Shown: positions 42,863-51,944 of the stretch, one piece after another
Numbering within the stretch: the stretch's first letter is position 1
How the letters are laid out: every line of letters starts with the position of its first letter
DNA from: Herbinix sp.
GTDB taxonomy: Bacteria > Bacillota > Clostridia > Lachnospirales > Lachnospiraceae
Direction: 5' to 3'
Assembly (NCBI GenBank): GCA_028691795.1
Contig: JAQUYQ010000003.1
Span: 1-59,730, forward strand
Length of the DNA: 59,730 nt
Notes under the pieces: generated by a model
What the model was told of the DNA's origin: nothing
The model's database searches: none
The model's input: only the letters and a program-made list of their open reading frames with translations
Program-made: the position numbers and the translations under genes

Positions 42863-44176
42863 TTAATTCCTCAAGATAAATATTTTTCTTTTTGTATTTA
42901 CCATAAGAATGATTATCGTTACAACACTTTCAGTTAAAACAAAAGACAACCATACACCTGTCATTTTAAAGATACTACATAATAACAGCACCAAGGGAAC
43001 AATAATAATACATCCTCGTGCAATGGATATGATAAATGCATCTTTGGCACTCTCGATCGCGCTTAAATACATTGCCATAATGATATTAATACCCGCAAAG
43101 AAAAAACCTATGAAATAAATTCTAATTCCATGCTTAGCAATCTGTGCTATCTTTATATTTTGCTCACTGTTAAAAAGCCCTATGATATTATCAGCATTGT
43201 AAAACACAGTTAAATATATAAGGGAAGCTATGCTGAGTGAAGTAATAATCGCATATTTCATAACTTTTTTTAATATAACATGATTATTCATCCCATACCC
43301 TTTGCTGACAAGAGGTTGTATACCCTGAGCAATTCCAGTAAATATCGAAACCCCTACAAGTGCTATATTCGCAATAATCCCATAGGATGCAACACCTAAA
43401 TTACCTTTAAGTCTGAATATCACTAGATTAAAGGTTATTAAAACAACTGCGGAAGAAACCTCAGTAATAAACGCAGATAATCCCAAACTACATAAATCAT
43501 AAATATACGACCATCTAATACTATTTTTAATTAGTTTAAAGCTATTTATCCGCTTTATAAAATGTATGAATAATATGCAAATGCTAATGATTGGGGCAAG
43601 TCCGGTGGCGAAAGCTGCTCCAAACATACCCATTCCAAGCGGAAACATGAAGATATAATCCAAAATTATATTTGAAAGACTGCCGGTCAGCATCGCAATC
43701 ATAGACAAATTTGGATTATTATCATTACGAACAAAAGCAATAAGAATATTATTCATAATGAAAAATGGAGCAAAAACCAGTATGGTAGTCAGGTATGTTT
43801 GAATCAGAGGCAATGTAGATGCATCCGCACCTAAACGTAACGCTAAAGATTTTGATCCAAATATTCCGATAATTACAAAGAGAACTCCTAAAAAGATGCC
43901 CAATTTCATACTGGTAGAATATACTTCATTAGATTTCTTAACTTCATTCTGAGAATATAATATGCTGTATCTTGAAGCACCACCAATCCCGATCATTAAA
44001 CCAGTTCCATGTATTACACTATAAATAGATATAGAAAAGTTTAGTGCTGCAACGCCGGTTGCTCCCAATGCTTTAGATACAAAATATGTGTCTGCAAGAA
44101 TGTAACAAGAAAGACCTATCATTCCAAGGATATTCAAACTTACATATTTTGCAAAATTCTTAATAATATTTTCCAT
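42863..44176 (-). CDS. MATE-family efflux transporter
   Basis: A 437-residue multidrug/toxin extrusion protein with twelve hydrophobic segments in two related halves. MENIIKNFAKYVSLNILGMIG at the start, GATGVAALNFSI and IGIGGASRYSI, then IAQGIQPLVSKGYGMN, are typical of NorM/MepA-like members. It probably exports cationic compounds in exchange for sodium or protons, with the substrate unknown. The start has AGGAG 6 nt upstream. It is monocistronic; no regulator is adjacent. Confidence 0.9.
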   Translation of the reverse strand: MENIIKNFAKYVSLNILGMIGLSCYILADTYFVSKALGATGVAALNFSISIYSVIHGTGLMIGIGGASRYSILYSQNEVKKSNEVYSTSMKLGIFLGVLFVIIGIFGSKSLALRLGADASTLPLIQTYLTTILVFAPFFIMNNILIAFVRNDNNPNLSMIAMLTGSLSNIILDYIFMFPLGMGMFGAAFATGLAPIISICILFIHFIKRINSFKLIKNSIRWSYIYDLCSLGLSAFITEVSSAVVLITFNLVIFRLKGNLGVASYGIIANIALVGVSIFTGIAQGIQPLVSKGYGMNNHVILKKVMKYAIITSLSIASLIYLTVFYNADNIIGLFNSEQNIKIAQIAKHGIRIYFIGFFFAGINIIMAMYLSAIESAKDAFIISIARGCIIIVPLVLLLCSIFKMTGVWLSFVLTESVVTIIILMVNTKRKIFILRN

Positions 44177-44196
44177 TATTGGCTCCTTCTTAAAAC

Positions 44197-44253
44197 TTAA
44201 AAGGTGTCCTAAAACATTCCTTCTAAGACCTAATGGAATGTTTAGAACACCTT
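44197..44253 (-). terminator. Rho-independent terminator after the secreted paralogue pair
   Basis: A long stem (AAGGTGTCCTAAAACATTCC with GGAATGTTTAGAACACCTT, 44201-44220 and 44235-44253) with a T-rich tail on the minus strand, 87 bp past the stop at 44340. Confidence 0.85.
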
Positions 44254-44339
44254 ATCTGCTTTACCCGGTGGCAAAGCTTCGGTTTATTAATAAAATTAAA
44301 ATATAATGTTATACTAACTTTTACAAGATGTCAATCCTA

Positions 44340-45140
44340 TTAATTATAGACTTCTTCATACGTCGGTACTTTGATCCATCCCTTTTTACCTGATGCATTT
44401 TTAATATATGCATAATCAATATCATTATTTTTCACACTAATTTTATACAAATAGAAATCTTCGTCTTTTTGCAATGTAAACACTTTCTCTTTTCCACCCT
44501 TTGTAGAGTAAGCAACCACTTTCTTAAGCGCTTGAAATTGAGAAATTGCATCCTTATTTAATGAATAAGAGGCTTTCTTTACAAGAACTAGTTTACCGTT
44601 CTTTACTTTGTATGGTAGTTCAATATCATAGGAGCCCAAAAAACACTCCTCGTATGGGCTCGACATCACATAAACAACAGTTCCGTTACTAGATTGTTCT
44701 CTTGATAGCCAAACAAAACGAGATATAGCAACAGCATTCGTTGAACAGTACTGTTCCAGTTCCTTTCCGTTGTATCGATAAAAATTTGCTCCAGAAAACT
44801 GAAAGTTACCTTCTTCTTCTTTCACATAGATTTCCTTGTACTTATCCTTGCTATCAATGTCTATAATTGAAAAGTTTATCCCCTGACCATAGTATTTTTT
44901 TACGGAATATTTTACTTTTTTATTGATTGTGAGACGGATAAGCAACTGTTCTTCATTATAACTTATCGTAGAACATTCTATCTTTTCTGTTTTGCCATCA
45001 CCGTTTAAATCATATTTGTATTCTTTTCCTTCTTCCAATGTTACTACCTTTGTACTTTTAGCCTCCGCCCTATCTGTGTGCATAAGTGCAATCAAGCAGC
45101 CCATTGCAAACATCAATACCATTTTTCTTATGTTTTTCAT
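44340..45140 (-). CDS. Secreted hypothetical protein, paralogue B
   Basis: 266 residues with a signal peptide (about 1-27, cleavage near AEA-KS). I do not recognise the family. It contains a DLNGDGKTEKI segment, resembling a calcium-binding dockerin/VCBS-type loop, a central beta-rich region with DIDSKDKYKEIYVKEEE, and a C-terminal stretch SGKKGWIKVPTYEE like a bacterial SH3 end. It is 36 bp downstream of a paralogue with the same signal peptide and architecture, so the pair arose by tandem duplication. It is probably exported and wall associated. The start has AGAGGGAGAG upstream. Confidence 0.75.
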   Translation of the reverse strand: MKNIRKMVLMFAMGCLIALMHTDRAEAKSTKVVTLEEGKEYKYDLNGDGKTEKIECSTISYNEEQLLIRLTINKKVKYSVKKYYGQGINFSIIDIDSKDKYKEIYVKEEEGNFQFSGANFYRYNGKELEQYCSTNAVAISRFVWLSREQSSNGTVVYVMSSPYEECFLGSYDIELPYKVKNGKLVLVKKASYSLNKDAISQFQALKKVVAYSTKGGKEKVFTLQKDEDFYLYKISVKNNDIDYAYIKNASGKKGWIKVPTYEEVYN

Positions 45141-45176
45141 ATAATTATGCTCTCCCTCTTAATCATTTTATATTTC

Positions 45177-46013
45177 TCAGCCCCATGAATATATTCCACC
45201 ATATGGTGCCATATAAAACTCAGTATCCGGTACTTTTATCCATCCCACTGTACCCGTTGCATCTTTAATTTTGATGTATCTAATTTCACCATCTTTTACA
45301 CTAATTTTAAGCAAGTAGAAGGTATCACCCAGTCTCATTGAAAACGCTTTCTTTTTTCCTCCCATCGTTGTTGATGCAGACAATGTTTTTGTTGCGATAT
45401 ACTCTTTCTTTTGCCAATCAGTACTTACTTCATATGCCCCTTTTTTTACAAGTGCCATCTTCCCATTTTCTACTTTAAACGGTATATATGCATAAAAGCT
45501 GCCAAGGGATCCGGAATAAAAAGGTGCATCCATTACAAAAGTTATTATTCCATTTTGGGTTTTCACAGGATCCAGTTCAAATCTACCAGCCACTTCTCCT
45601 ACATTGTCAGTTGAGCAATATATTTTTAATTTATTTCCCTCGTAACGATAGACATTGCCTTCTATATAATAACCAGTATCACCAACGACCTTCACATATA
45701 ACTCCTTATAATTATCTTTGCTGTCTATATCGATTAAATAAAAACCTGCACCTTCTCCCTCCCCTTCTGAATATGTTTTTATTGCAAGCTTTTTATTAAC
45801 ATTTACATTATATTGAATTCCACCATCCTCCATAATAGTTGATGAATATTTTATTTTCTCTTTTTTACCGTCACCATTCAAATCATAATTATATTCTTTT
45901 CCTTCTTCCAATGTTATTACCTTTGTACTTTTAGCCTCCACCTTATCTGTGTGCATGAATGGTATCAAGCAACACATTGCTAACAGTAAAATAAATTTTT
46001 TTGAATTTCTCAT
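45177..46013 (-). CDS. Secreted hypothetical protein, paralogue A
   Basis: 278 residues with a signal peptide of about 27 residues, LLAMCCLIPFMHTDKVEA. After it comes KSTKVITLEEGKEYNYDLNG, almost identical to the next gene, and the two then diverge. DLNGDGKKEKI, DIDSKDNYKELYVKVVGD and TGTVGWIKVPD are shared landmarks, and the last resembles an SH3-like terminus. The function is unknown. GGAGGG lies upstream of ATG. The conserved N-terminus and diverged middle suggest different binding partners (inference). Confidence 0.75.
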   Translation of the reverse strand: MRNSKKFILLLAMCCLIPFMHTDKVEAKSTKVITLEEGKEYNYDLNGDGKKEKIKYSSTIMEDGGIQYNVNVNKKLAIKTYSEGEGEGAGFYLIDIDSKDNYKELYVKVVGDTGYYIEGNVYRYEGNKLKIYCSTDNVGEVAGRFELDPVKTQNGIITFVMDAPFYSGSLGSFYAYIPFKVENGKMALVKKGAYEVSTDWQKKEYIATKTLSASTTMGGKKKAFSMRLGDTFYLLKISVKDGEIRYIKIKDATGTVGWIKVPDTEFYMAPYGGIYSWG

Positions 46014-46168
46014 GATTTACTACTCCCTCCGTTCACCTGTATTCTATCTGCATTTATTTTAGAAAAATCAAAACAGTTTCTTGAATATTTTACCATGCTA
46101 GACGCCTAAATTCAAATATATTCGACAAGAATGTTTATCTCTGTTTATTTATATTAAAACAACAAAAT

Positions 46169-46230
46169 AAGGGTTTTCCTGCATTGGAACCTCCGCACTA
46201 CTTTGGAAATCCAAATGCCTGAAAACCCTT
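46169..46230. terminator. Terminator downstream of tctA
   Basis: AAGGGTTTTCCTGCATT and its near-complement AATGCCTGAAAACCCTT (46169-46185, 46214-46230) form a stem with T-rich tails in both directions. It ends the long Tct operon. Confidence 0.8.
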
Positions 46231-46245
46231 TTTTTAACTGAACTT

Positions 46246-47715
46246 TTAACTTCTGATAAGATATTTTTTAATGAGTGGTAAAAACAACATTAAAACTGCA
46301 ATGATTAAGAAAACACAGCTGATTGGGCGAGTTACGAAAATACTCCAACTCCCTTTTGACAAAATCAAAGCCCTTCTCATATTAGACTCAACCATTGGTC
46401 CAAGTACTATTGCAATCACCATAGGTGTTAGAGGGAACTTCAGCTTTAACATTAAATAACCAAATATACCGAATATAATCATTAGGAGCGCATCAAAGGT
46501 ATTGTTATTAACTGCATAGGCGCCAATTACACACAAAACTATGAGAACCGGAATCATCACATTAGAAGGCACTTTTGTTACATTTATAAAAGATTTAATT
46601 AAAAACTTACCTTGTACATACATAAATAAATTTACTAATATAAGCCCAAACATAATTGCATACACCCAACTTCTTTGTTCCACGAAAAGTTGTGGCCCCG
46701 GAATAATCCCCTGCATCGTTAAGGCTCCGATCAGAACTGCGGTATTCGTATCCCCCGGAATGCCTAACGTCAAAAGAGGAATTAATGTGGCACCTGTTAC
46801 AGCATTATTTGCTGCTTCTGATGCAACCACCGCTTCTTCTGAACCCCTCCCGAATTCTTCCGGGGTTTTAGATGTTCTTTTTGCTTCGTTATACGCCAAA
46901 AAAGAAGCAATCGCCGCGCCCGTACCTGGAACAGCACCTATAAAAACACCTAATATACTGGATTTCAATAATACCATCTTATACTTAAGCACATCGATAA
47001 ATCGTGTTTTCGTTTTACCCTCTATTTGTATTGGGGTTTCAGAAGTATTGAAAATGTTACGTCCCTTATTTAGTATTTCGGTAATTGCGAACAAACCAAT
47101 GAGTGCTGGTATAATTTTAATACCCCCAAGAAGCTCCGTAATATTACCCGAAAATCTAGGGATACCATCGATAGGATCAAGCCCAATAGTAGAGACAAAC
47201 AAACCGGCCATTCCCATCATTAAACCTTTCAGTATAGAATCACCACCCACACTGGATATAATTGTCAATCCAAAAACACCCAGTGCAAAATACTCTACGG
47301 GACCAAATTTTAAGGCAAAAGAGGCTATTGCCGGAGCTGCAACTAGTAAAACAAATGTACTAAAAAGTCCTCCAACTATTGATGCAGAGAGTGCTGTATG
47401 TAAAGCGCGTCCTGCTTGGCCTTTTTTAGCCATCGCATACCCATCAAGGGCTGTAGCGGCTGATGCCGGTGTTCCGGGTGTATTGATCAATATCGCTGTA
47501 ATTGAACCACCAAATATACCACCACAATAAACCCCAAGTAGCAGTAGCATACTTGTAATAGAATTCATACCATATGTTAAAGGTAATAATAATGCAATAC
47601 ACATGGTACCTGTTAAACCAGGTAATGCACCAACAATAATCCCACTAAATAAACCTACATTTAAAAACAGAAAGTTCATCGGTGTAAATAGTGTTTTTAA
47701 TACTTCCAATATCAT
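46246..47715 (-). CDS. tctA: Tripartite tricarboxylate transporter, large permease TctA
   Basis: 489 residues, about twelve helices. The TctA signatures GALPGLTGTMCIALLLPLTYG, GGSITAILINTPGTPASAAT and the second-half repeat GAVPGTGAAIASFLAYN are evident, with TLGIPGDTNTAVLIGAL later. It forms the membrane channel for a carboxylate delivered by TctC. It is the last gene of the IclR-dehydratase-aldolase-TctCBA operon, 18 bp after tctB. The start has GGGAGGG upstream. Confidence 0.93.
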   Translation of the reverse strand: MILEVLKTLFTPMNFLFLNVGLFSGIIVGALPGLTGTMCIALLLPLTYGMNSITSMLLLLGVYCGGIFGGSITAILINTPGTPASAATALDGYAMAKKGQAGRALHTALSASIVGGLFSTFVLLVAAPAIASFALKFGPVEYFALGVFGLTIISSVGGDSILKGLMMGMAGLFVSTIGLDPIDGIPRFSGNITELLGGIKIIPALIGLFAITEILNKGRNIFNTSETPIQIEGKTKTRFIDVLKYKMVLLKSSILGVFIGAVPGTGAAIASFLAYNEAKRTSKTPEEFGRGSEEAVVASEAANNAVTGATLIPLLTLGIPGDTNTAVLIGALTMQGIIPGPQLFVEQRSWVYAIMFGLILVNLFMYVQGKFLIKSFINVTKVPSNVMIPVLIVLCVIGAYAVNNNTFDALLMIIFGIFGYLMLKLKFPLTPMVIAIVLGPMVESNMRRALILSKGSWSIFVTRPISCVFLIIAVLMLFLPLIKKYLIRS

Positions 47716-47733
47716 AGAGTCCCTCCCTTTCAG

Positions 47734-48219
47734 TTATGGCAGCATCACAAAAAGCAATTTTGTAAAGCCAAGGTAGATTAATGTAATAGAACCATAAACA
47801 GCCAAATAATGATACCATTTATGAACTTTGAACAAAATAAGCGATAAAGTAGAAGCAATAAAAGTAGATGCAAAAAAACCGAGGTTTTCAAATGTCAGAA
47901 CATATAAAAGCATAATGATACCAAGAACAATAACACGAATTTCATCTTTTAACCCTTGAGAACTACACTCTTTGCCATTTTTAATTACATCATCTTTTTC
48001 ATTTGTCTTTTTTGAAGATAATTTGTTGGAAATAAACGTTATCACTAAATGCGCACCACTTAAAAAAACCATAGTATACCCAATGAAATTTGGAAATGCT
48101 CGAGGACCAACTGCAGAGAGATTTCCTTGTTGAATCGTGAATGGTATTGCAAAAAGAAGAACGATACCAAAAAGAAAAAATATTGCACCAGACAGCATAT
48201 TTTTTTGATAGTCACTCAT
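47734..48219 (-). CDS. tctB: Tripartite tricarboxylate transporter, small permease TctB
   Basis: 161 residues with four hydrophobic helices, as in the TctB family. AIFFLFGIVLLFAIPFTI is the first helix, followed by VGPRAFPNFIGYTMV, the usual conserved segment. The start is ATG at 48219 because AAGGAGG lies 8 nt upstream; the ORF extends to 48249 without a site. It lies between tctC and tctA. Confidence 0.88.
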   Translation of the reverse strand: MSDYQKNMLSGAIFFLFGIVLLFAIPFTIQQGNLSAVGPRAFPNFIGYTMVFLSGAHLVITFISNKLSSKKTNEKDDVIKNGKECSSQGLKDEIRVIVLGIIMLLYVLTFENLGFFASTFIASTLSLILFKVHKWYHYLAVYGSITLIYLGFTKLLFVMLP

Positions 48220-48283
48220 ATCTAGAACCTCCTTACAAAGAGTTGCCATTTCTTTAAAAGAAATGGCAAAATTTTTGTTTCAA

Positions 48284-49285
48284 TTATTTAGCTAATAGCT
48301 CTTTATTAACAGCCGCTTCATCCGCTACTTTCTGAATTACTTCTTCCGGTGTATACGGTGTAATCATTAAATTTGAATTATTAGCAAATTCTATAAATTT
48401 TTCATCTGCAATTATTTTACCCATTGTTTCAGTTAAATAAGCTGAAACTTCATCTGGAACATCTTTTGGTATTATTAAGAACTTCCATACACTCATATCA
48501 ATATCATAACCTAATTCTTTGAAAGTTGGAATATTTTTGAATGCTTCTCTGCTGTCACGCTCTTGACTAAAGACACCGATTGGGATCAAATCACCTGATT
48601 CAACATATTGAAGTATTTCACCAGGGTGTGCGGCACCAATATCAATGTGACTCCCAAGAAGAGCCGTCAACGTTGGTGCACTTCCCTCAAATGGAACTCC
48701 TTCTGCTTCTAAACCTGAATCCTGGAAGAATTTCTCCTGTGCTAACTGGGGTAAGCTTCCTGTTCCGGAAAAACCATAACTGATGGAGCGCCCAAGAGCT
48801 TTCATATCATCAATACTTGTAATACCAGACTGTTTTCCGGCAACCATGATAATAGGTTCTGTTGTTAAGCCTATAACCGGCTTGAAGTCATCCATGCTAT
48901 ATTGAACCTCTCTCATAAACGGTTGTGTTGTAAATACACCTACTGCTTCAAGACATATTGTGTATCCATCCGCTTTTGTATTCTTAAATTCGGTTGTGGC
49001 AATCGTACCGCCGGCTCCGTCCTTGTTTACAACATTTACTGCTACTCCAAAATATTCTTTACCTATTTCAGCAATCGCACGAACCATGGAGTCAGAAGAT
49101 CCCCCAGCTGCCCAAGGACAAATGATTGTAATTGGATTTTTGGGGAAATCTAAAGATTTGACTGTTTCCGTTTCCTTAGCCTGCTCTGTGGTTTGAGTAG
49201 AAGGTTCTTTTTCTTTTGTACTGCTACAACCAGCAAGTGCGATTACCATAGTCAATACTAATAATATTGATACTAATTTTTTCAT
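48284..49285 (-). CDS. tctC: Tripartite tricarboxylate transporter, solute-binding lipoprotein TctC
   Basis: 333 residues. A lipoprotein signal peptide ends at the lipobox LAGC (C20), and a Thr/Glu-rich linker follows. The Bug-type receptor domain contains PITIICPWAAGGSSDSMVRA and KDGAGGTIATTEFKNTKADG, the usual ligand-loop region, then GFSGTGSLPQLAQEKF. It captures an organic acid outside the membrane for TctBA. The ligand is presumably the substrate of the IlvD/Edd-type dehydratase in the same operon (inference). AAAGGAG precedes the ATG. Confidence 0.93.
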   Translation of the reverse strand: MKKLVSILLVLTMVIALAGCSSTKEKEPSTQTTEQAKETETVKSLDFPKNPITIICPWAAGGSSDSMVRAIAEIGKEYFGVAVNVVNKDGAGGTIATTEFKNTKADGYTICLEAVGVFTTQPFMREVQYSMDDFKPVIGLTTEPIIMVAGKQSGITSIDDMKALGRSISYGFSGTGSLPQLAQEKFFQDSGLEAEGVPFEGSAPTLTALLGSHIDIGAAHPGEILQYVESGDLIPIGVFSQERDSREAFKNIPTFKELGYDIDMSVWKFLIIPKDVPDEVSAYLTETMGKIIADEKFIEFANNSNLMITPYTPEEVIQKVADEAAVNKELLAK

Positions 49286-49327
49286 GATTTTATTTCTCCT
49301 TTGAATTTAATTTTTAACTTTTAATAA

Positions 49328-50230
49328 TTACAATAAGTCCAATTTAGTAACAGTATCCTTAATACGATTTAATTCCTTCTCATTCAAATTTCTCATTGGA
49401 AAACGTGCCAGCCCCGTGTCAAATCCTCTTAATGAAAGGATCGCTTTATGACTTACAACAGGCATTACACCCCTACATAATTCTCGGATTTTTAATATTT
49501 TTCGTTGTGCTAAATCTGCTTCCTTAATATTACCTTTTTGAAATTCATCCCATATTTTAACGCATAACTCTGGGAAAATCCCTGAAATTGCTATTAGCCC
49601 CCCCGATGCGCCAGCCTGTAATGAGGCAAGTACTTGTGCATCATTTCCTGTAATGATTTCAAAATCAGGGTCATCAAGAATATCCTGGTACTCAAGAATG
49701 GTCATAAAATTCATACTGCTATCTTTTATGCCTGTCACATTTGGACATGTTTTAATAACTTCATTTAGCAATTCTGCTGTGATCGGATTGCCTGTCATTC
49801 CTGACATATTGTAAAGATAAACGGGTAAATCCCCAGCTTTTTCACAACATATTTTAAAATAATCTATCAGTGCCGACTTATCATACTTGTGATAATAGGG
49901 TGTTGTAAACGAAACTGCATCCGCTCCTTCCCTCTGAGCATGTCCGCAAAGTTCAGAAATATCTTTTAGATTCATGGCTGTTGTATTGAACATCACTTTC
50001 GCGCCATTCACTACACTCTTCTTAGCAGATATTAAAAGCTGCTTTCTTTCCTCTATTGTAAGGTTTACAAATTCTCCTGTTGTTCCAGATACAAAAACTC
50101 CATGAACACCATTACTCGTTACAAATGTATTCACTTTCTCAAATTCTTTATAATTAACACTGCCATCTTTGTTGTAGGGTGTTACAACCGGTGCGGCAAT
50201 GCCACTCATTAATCCCTTATTCAATGTCAT
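49328..50230 (-). CDS. Dihydrodipicolinate synthase-superfamily aldolase
   Basis: A 300-residue TIM-barrel class I aldolase of the DapA/NanA superfamily. The Schiff-base lysine is in TGIKDSS (K169), GTTGEF (49-54) binds the pyruvyl carboxylate, and YNMSGMTGNPI carries the catalytic tyrosine (Y140). The family includes DapA, sialate lyase, 2-keto-3-deoxygluconate aldolase and keto-deoxy-arabonate dehydratase. Here it follows a sugar-acid-type dehydratase, so cleavage or dehydration of a 2-keto-3-deoxy acid is more likely than lysine synthesis. The start could be ATG 50230 (AAGGAG only 1 nt away) or TTG 50224 (7 nt spacing, better). Confidence 0.88.
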   Translation of the reverse strand: MTLNKGLMSGIAAPVVTPYNKDGSVNYKEFEKVNTFVTSNGVHGVFVSGTTGEFVNLTIEERKQLLISAKKSVVNGAKVMFNTTAMNLKDISELCGHAQREGADAVSFTTPYYHKYDKSALIDYFKICCEKAGDLPVYLYNMSGMTGNPITAELLNEVIKTCPNVTGIKDSSMNFMTILEYQDILDDPDFEIITGNDAQVLASLQAGASGGLIAISGIFPELCVKIWDEFQKGNIKEADLAQRKILKIRELCRGVMPVVSHKAILSLRGFDTGLARFPMRNLNEKELNRIKDTVTKLDLL

Positions 50231-50245
50231 TCTCCTTCAAGTATT

Positions 50246-51925
50246 CTATTTCAAAATTGCACCCTCATTAGCAGAGGAAACATCTCTTGAATAGCGATAT
50301 AAATATCCCGTGTTTTTGTTCTCAAACTCTTTTAATAGAGCCGTACGGTTAGCAATTTCTTCGTCCGTTAAACGCACATTCAAACTTCTATTCGGAATAT
50401 CAATATCAATAATATCTCCGTCCTTTACTATGGCAATAGGCCCTTTTCTGGAAGTTTCTGGCGAAACATGTCCAATACATGGTCCCCTTGTTGCACCTGA
50501 AAATCTTCCGTCCGTGACCAGCGCTACTGTTTCTGCATATCCTTTCCCCACTAACAAAGCAGTTGCAGTCAACATTTCTCTCATACCCGGACCGCTTTGA
50601 GGTCCTTCATTTTTTATAATTATGACATCGCCGTGCTCAATCTGCCCAGCAGATATGGCTTCAACAGCTTTTTCTTCGTTTTCAAAACAACGTGCTGGAC
50701 CACTATGTTTTAGCATTTGGGGTGCAACGGCAGTTTGCTTAACAACACTTCCCAAAGGTGCTAAGTTTCCCTTTAGGACGGCTAATGATCCTTGCTTGCT
50801 ATAGGCATTTTCAACTGTATGTATAACTTCTTCATTTCTTTCAACAACAGCATAAACATTTTCTCGATGCGTTTTTCCATTAACTGTTATTAAATCCAAA
50901 TTGATAATACCATCTAGTTCTCTCATAACACCACCAACTCCACCGGCATTATCAAGGTCAAGCATGGTATGACTACCGGAAGGTTTAATCTTTGCTAAAT
51001 AGGGTGTTTCCGCACAAATTCGATCAATATCTTCAAGCGTTAGCTTCAATCCTGCCTCAGTAGCAATCGCTGGATAGTGTAGGGTCATATTTGTAGAACC
51101 CCCTACCGCCATCGACACTCGAAGAGATACTTCAAGCATTTCCTGAGTTACAATGTCCCTTGGTAGAATCTGTTCTTCCACTAAACGTACAATCTCCATA
51201 CCGCTTAACTTTGCAACTCGATTCTTTTTACCACTGACTGCATGCGCACAAGCGCTATGCGGCATTGTTAAACCCATTGCTTCAGCAGCAACTGACATAC
51301 TATTCGCTGTTCCCATCATGGAGCAAGAACCGGGACCAGGAGACATGAGCCCCTCCATATATTCATACTCTTCGTAAGAAATCTCACCGTTTTGTAGTTG
51401 TCCAATCATTTCTTTCAATTCATATGAGGCATAACTTTTGCCATTATATACACCAGGCATCATTGGTCCCCCGGTAACTATGATGGCGGGCAAATTAATA
51501 CGAAGGGCAGCCATAATCATAGCCGGTACAATTTTATCGCAGCCACCAATTAAGACAAGACCATCCAAACTATGTGCATTCGAAAAAACTTCAATGGAAT
51601 CTGCGATGACTTCTCTACTTGGTAATACGCTACACATTCCCGAATGGCCCTGGGCAAAACCATCGCAGATTGAAATTGTGTTAACTTCAAAAGGCACACC
51701 TCCTGCAGCTGTTACGCCTTCCTTAACAAATCCGGCAATACGGTTTAGATGAACATGTCCCGGATGCATTTCGTTAAATGTATTAATGACACCAATAAAT
51801 GGTTTAGCCAACTCTTGATTGACATAACCCATACCTCTGAAATGTGCTCTTGGGCCACCCATATTGATACCATTTACGATTCGAGAACTTCTGTATTTGG
51901 GATTCTTATATTCAAAGTTTTCCAT
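50246..51925 (-). CDS. IlvD/Edd-family dehydratase, probably sugar-acid specific
   Basis: A 559-residue [Fe-S] dehydratase. Landmarks are EMHPGHVHL, GGCDK (C129) and GPGSCSMMGTANSM (C201), with C129 and C201 as cluster ligands. GGSTNM, SGPGMREML and TDGRFSGATRGPCIGHVSPE follow. Genuine IlvD has CPTCGSC at the second cysteine site, while this protein has SPGPGSC. Together with the DapA-type partner and Tct transporter, this argues for an aldonic-acid dehydratase rather than valine synthesis. The cluster is likely oxygen sensitive. AAGGAAGAG precedes ATG. The aldolase gene follows after 15 bp. Confidence 0.88.
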   Translation of the reverse strand: MENFEYKNPKYRSSRIVNGINMGGPRAHFRGMGYVNQELAKPFIGVINTFNEMHPGHVHLNRIAGFVKEGVTAAGGVPFEVNTISICDGFAQGHSGMCSVLPSREVIADSIEVFSNAHSLDGLVLIGGCDKIVPAMIMAALRINLPAIIVTGGPMMPGVYNGKSYASYELKEMIGQLQNGEISYEEYEYMEGLMSPGPGSCSMMGTANSMSVAAEAMGLTMPHSACAHAVSGKKNRVAKLSGMEIVRLVEEQILPRDIVTQEMLEVSLRVSMAVGGSTNMTLHYPAIATEAGLKLTLEDIDRICAETPYLAKIKPSGSHTMLDLDNAGGVGGVMRELDGIINLDLITVNGKTHRENVYAVVERNEEVIHTVENAYSKQGSLAVLKGNLAPLGSVVKQTAVAPQMLKHSGPARCFENEEKAVEAISAGQIEHGDVIIIKNEGPQSGPGMREMLTATALLVGKGYAETVALVTDGRFSGATRGPCIGHVSPETSRKGPIAIVKDGDIIDIDIPNRSLNVRLTDEEIANRTALLKEFENKNTGYLYRYSRDVSSANEGAILK

Positions 51926-51944
51926 TTCTCTTCCTTTCTATTAC

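Noticed and set aside
46541-47530. 329-codon plus-strand open frame
   Set aside because: It is fully antisense to tctA, which has clear family motifs. The frame is open because of biased codon use, and there is no start signal.
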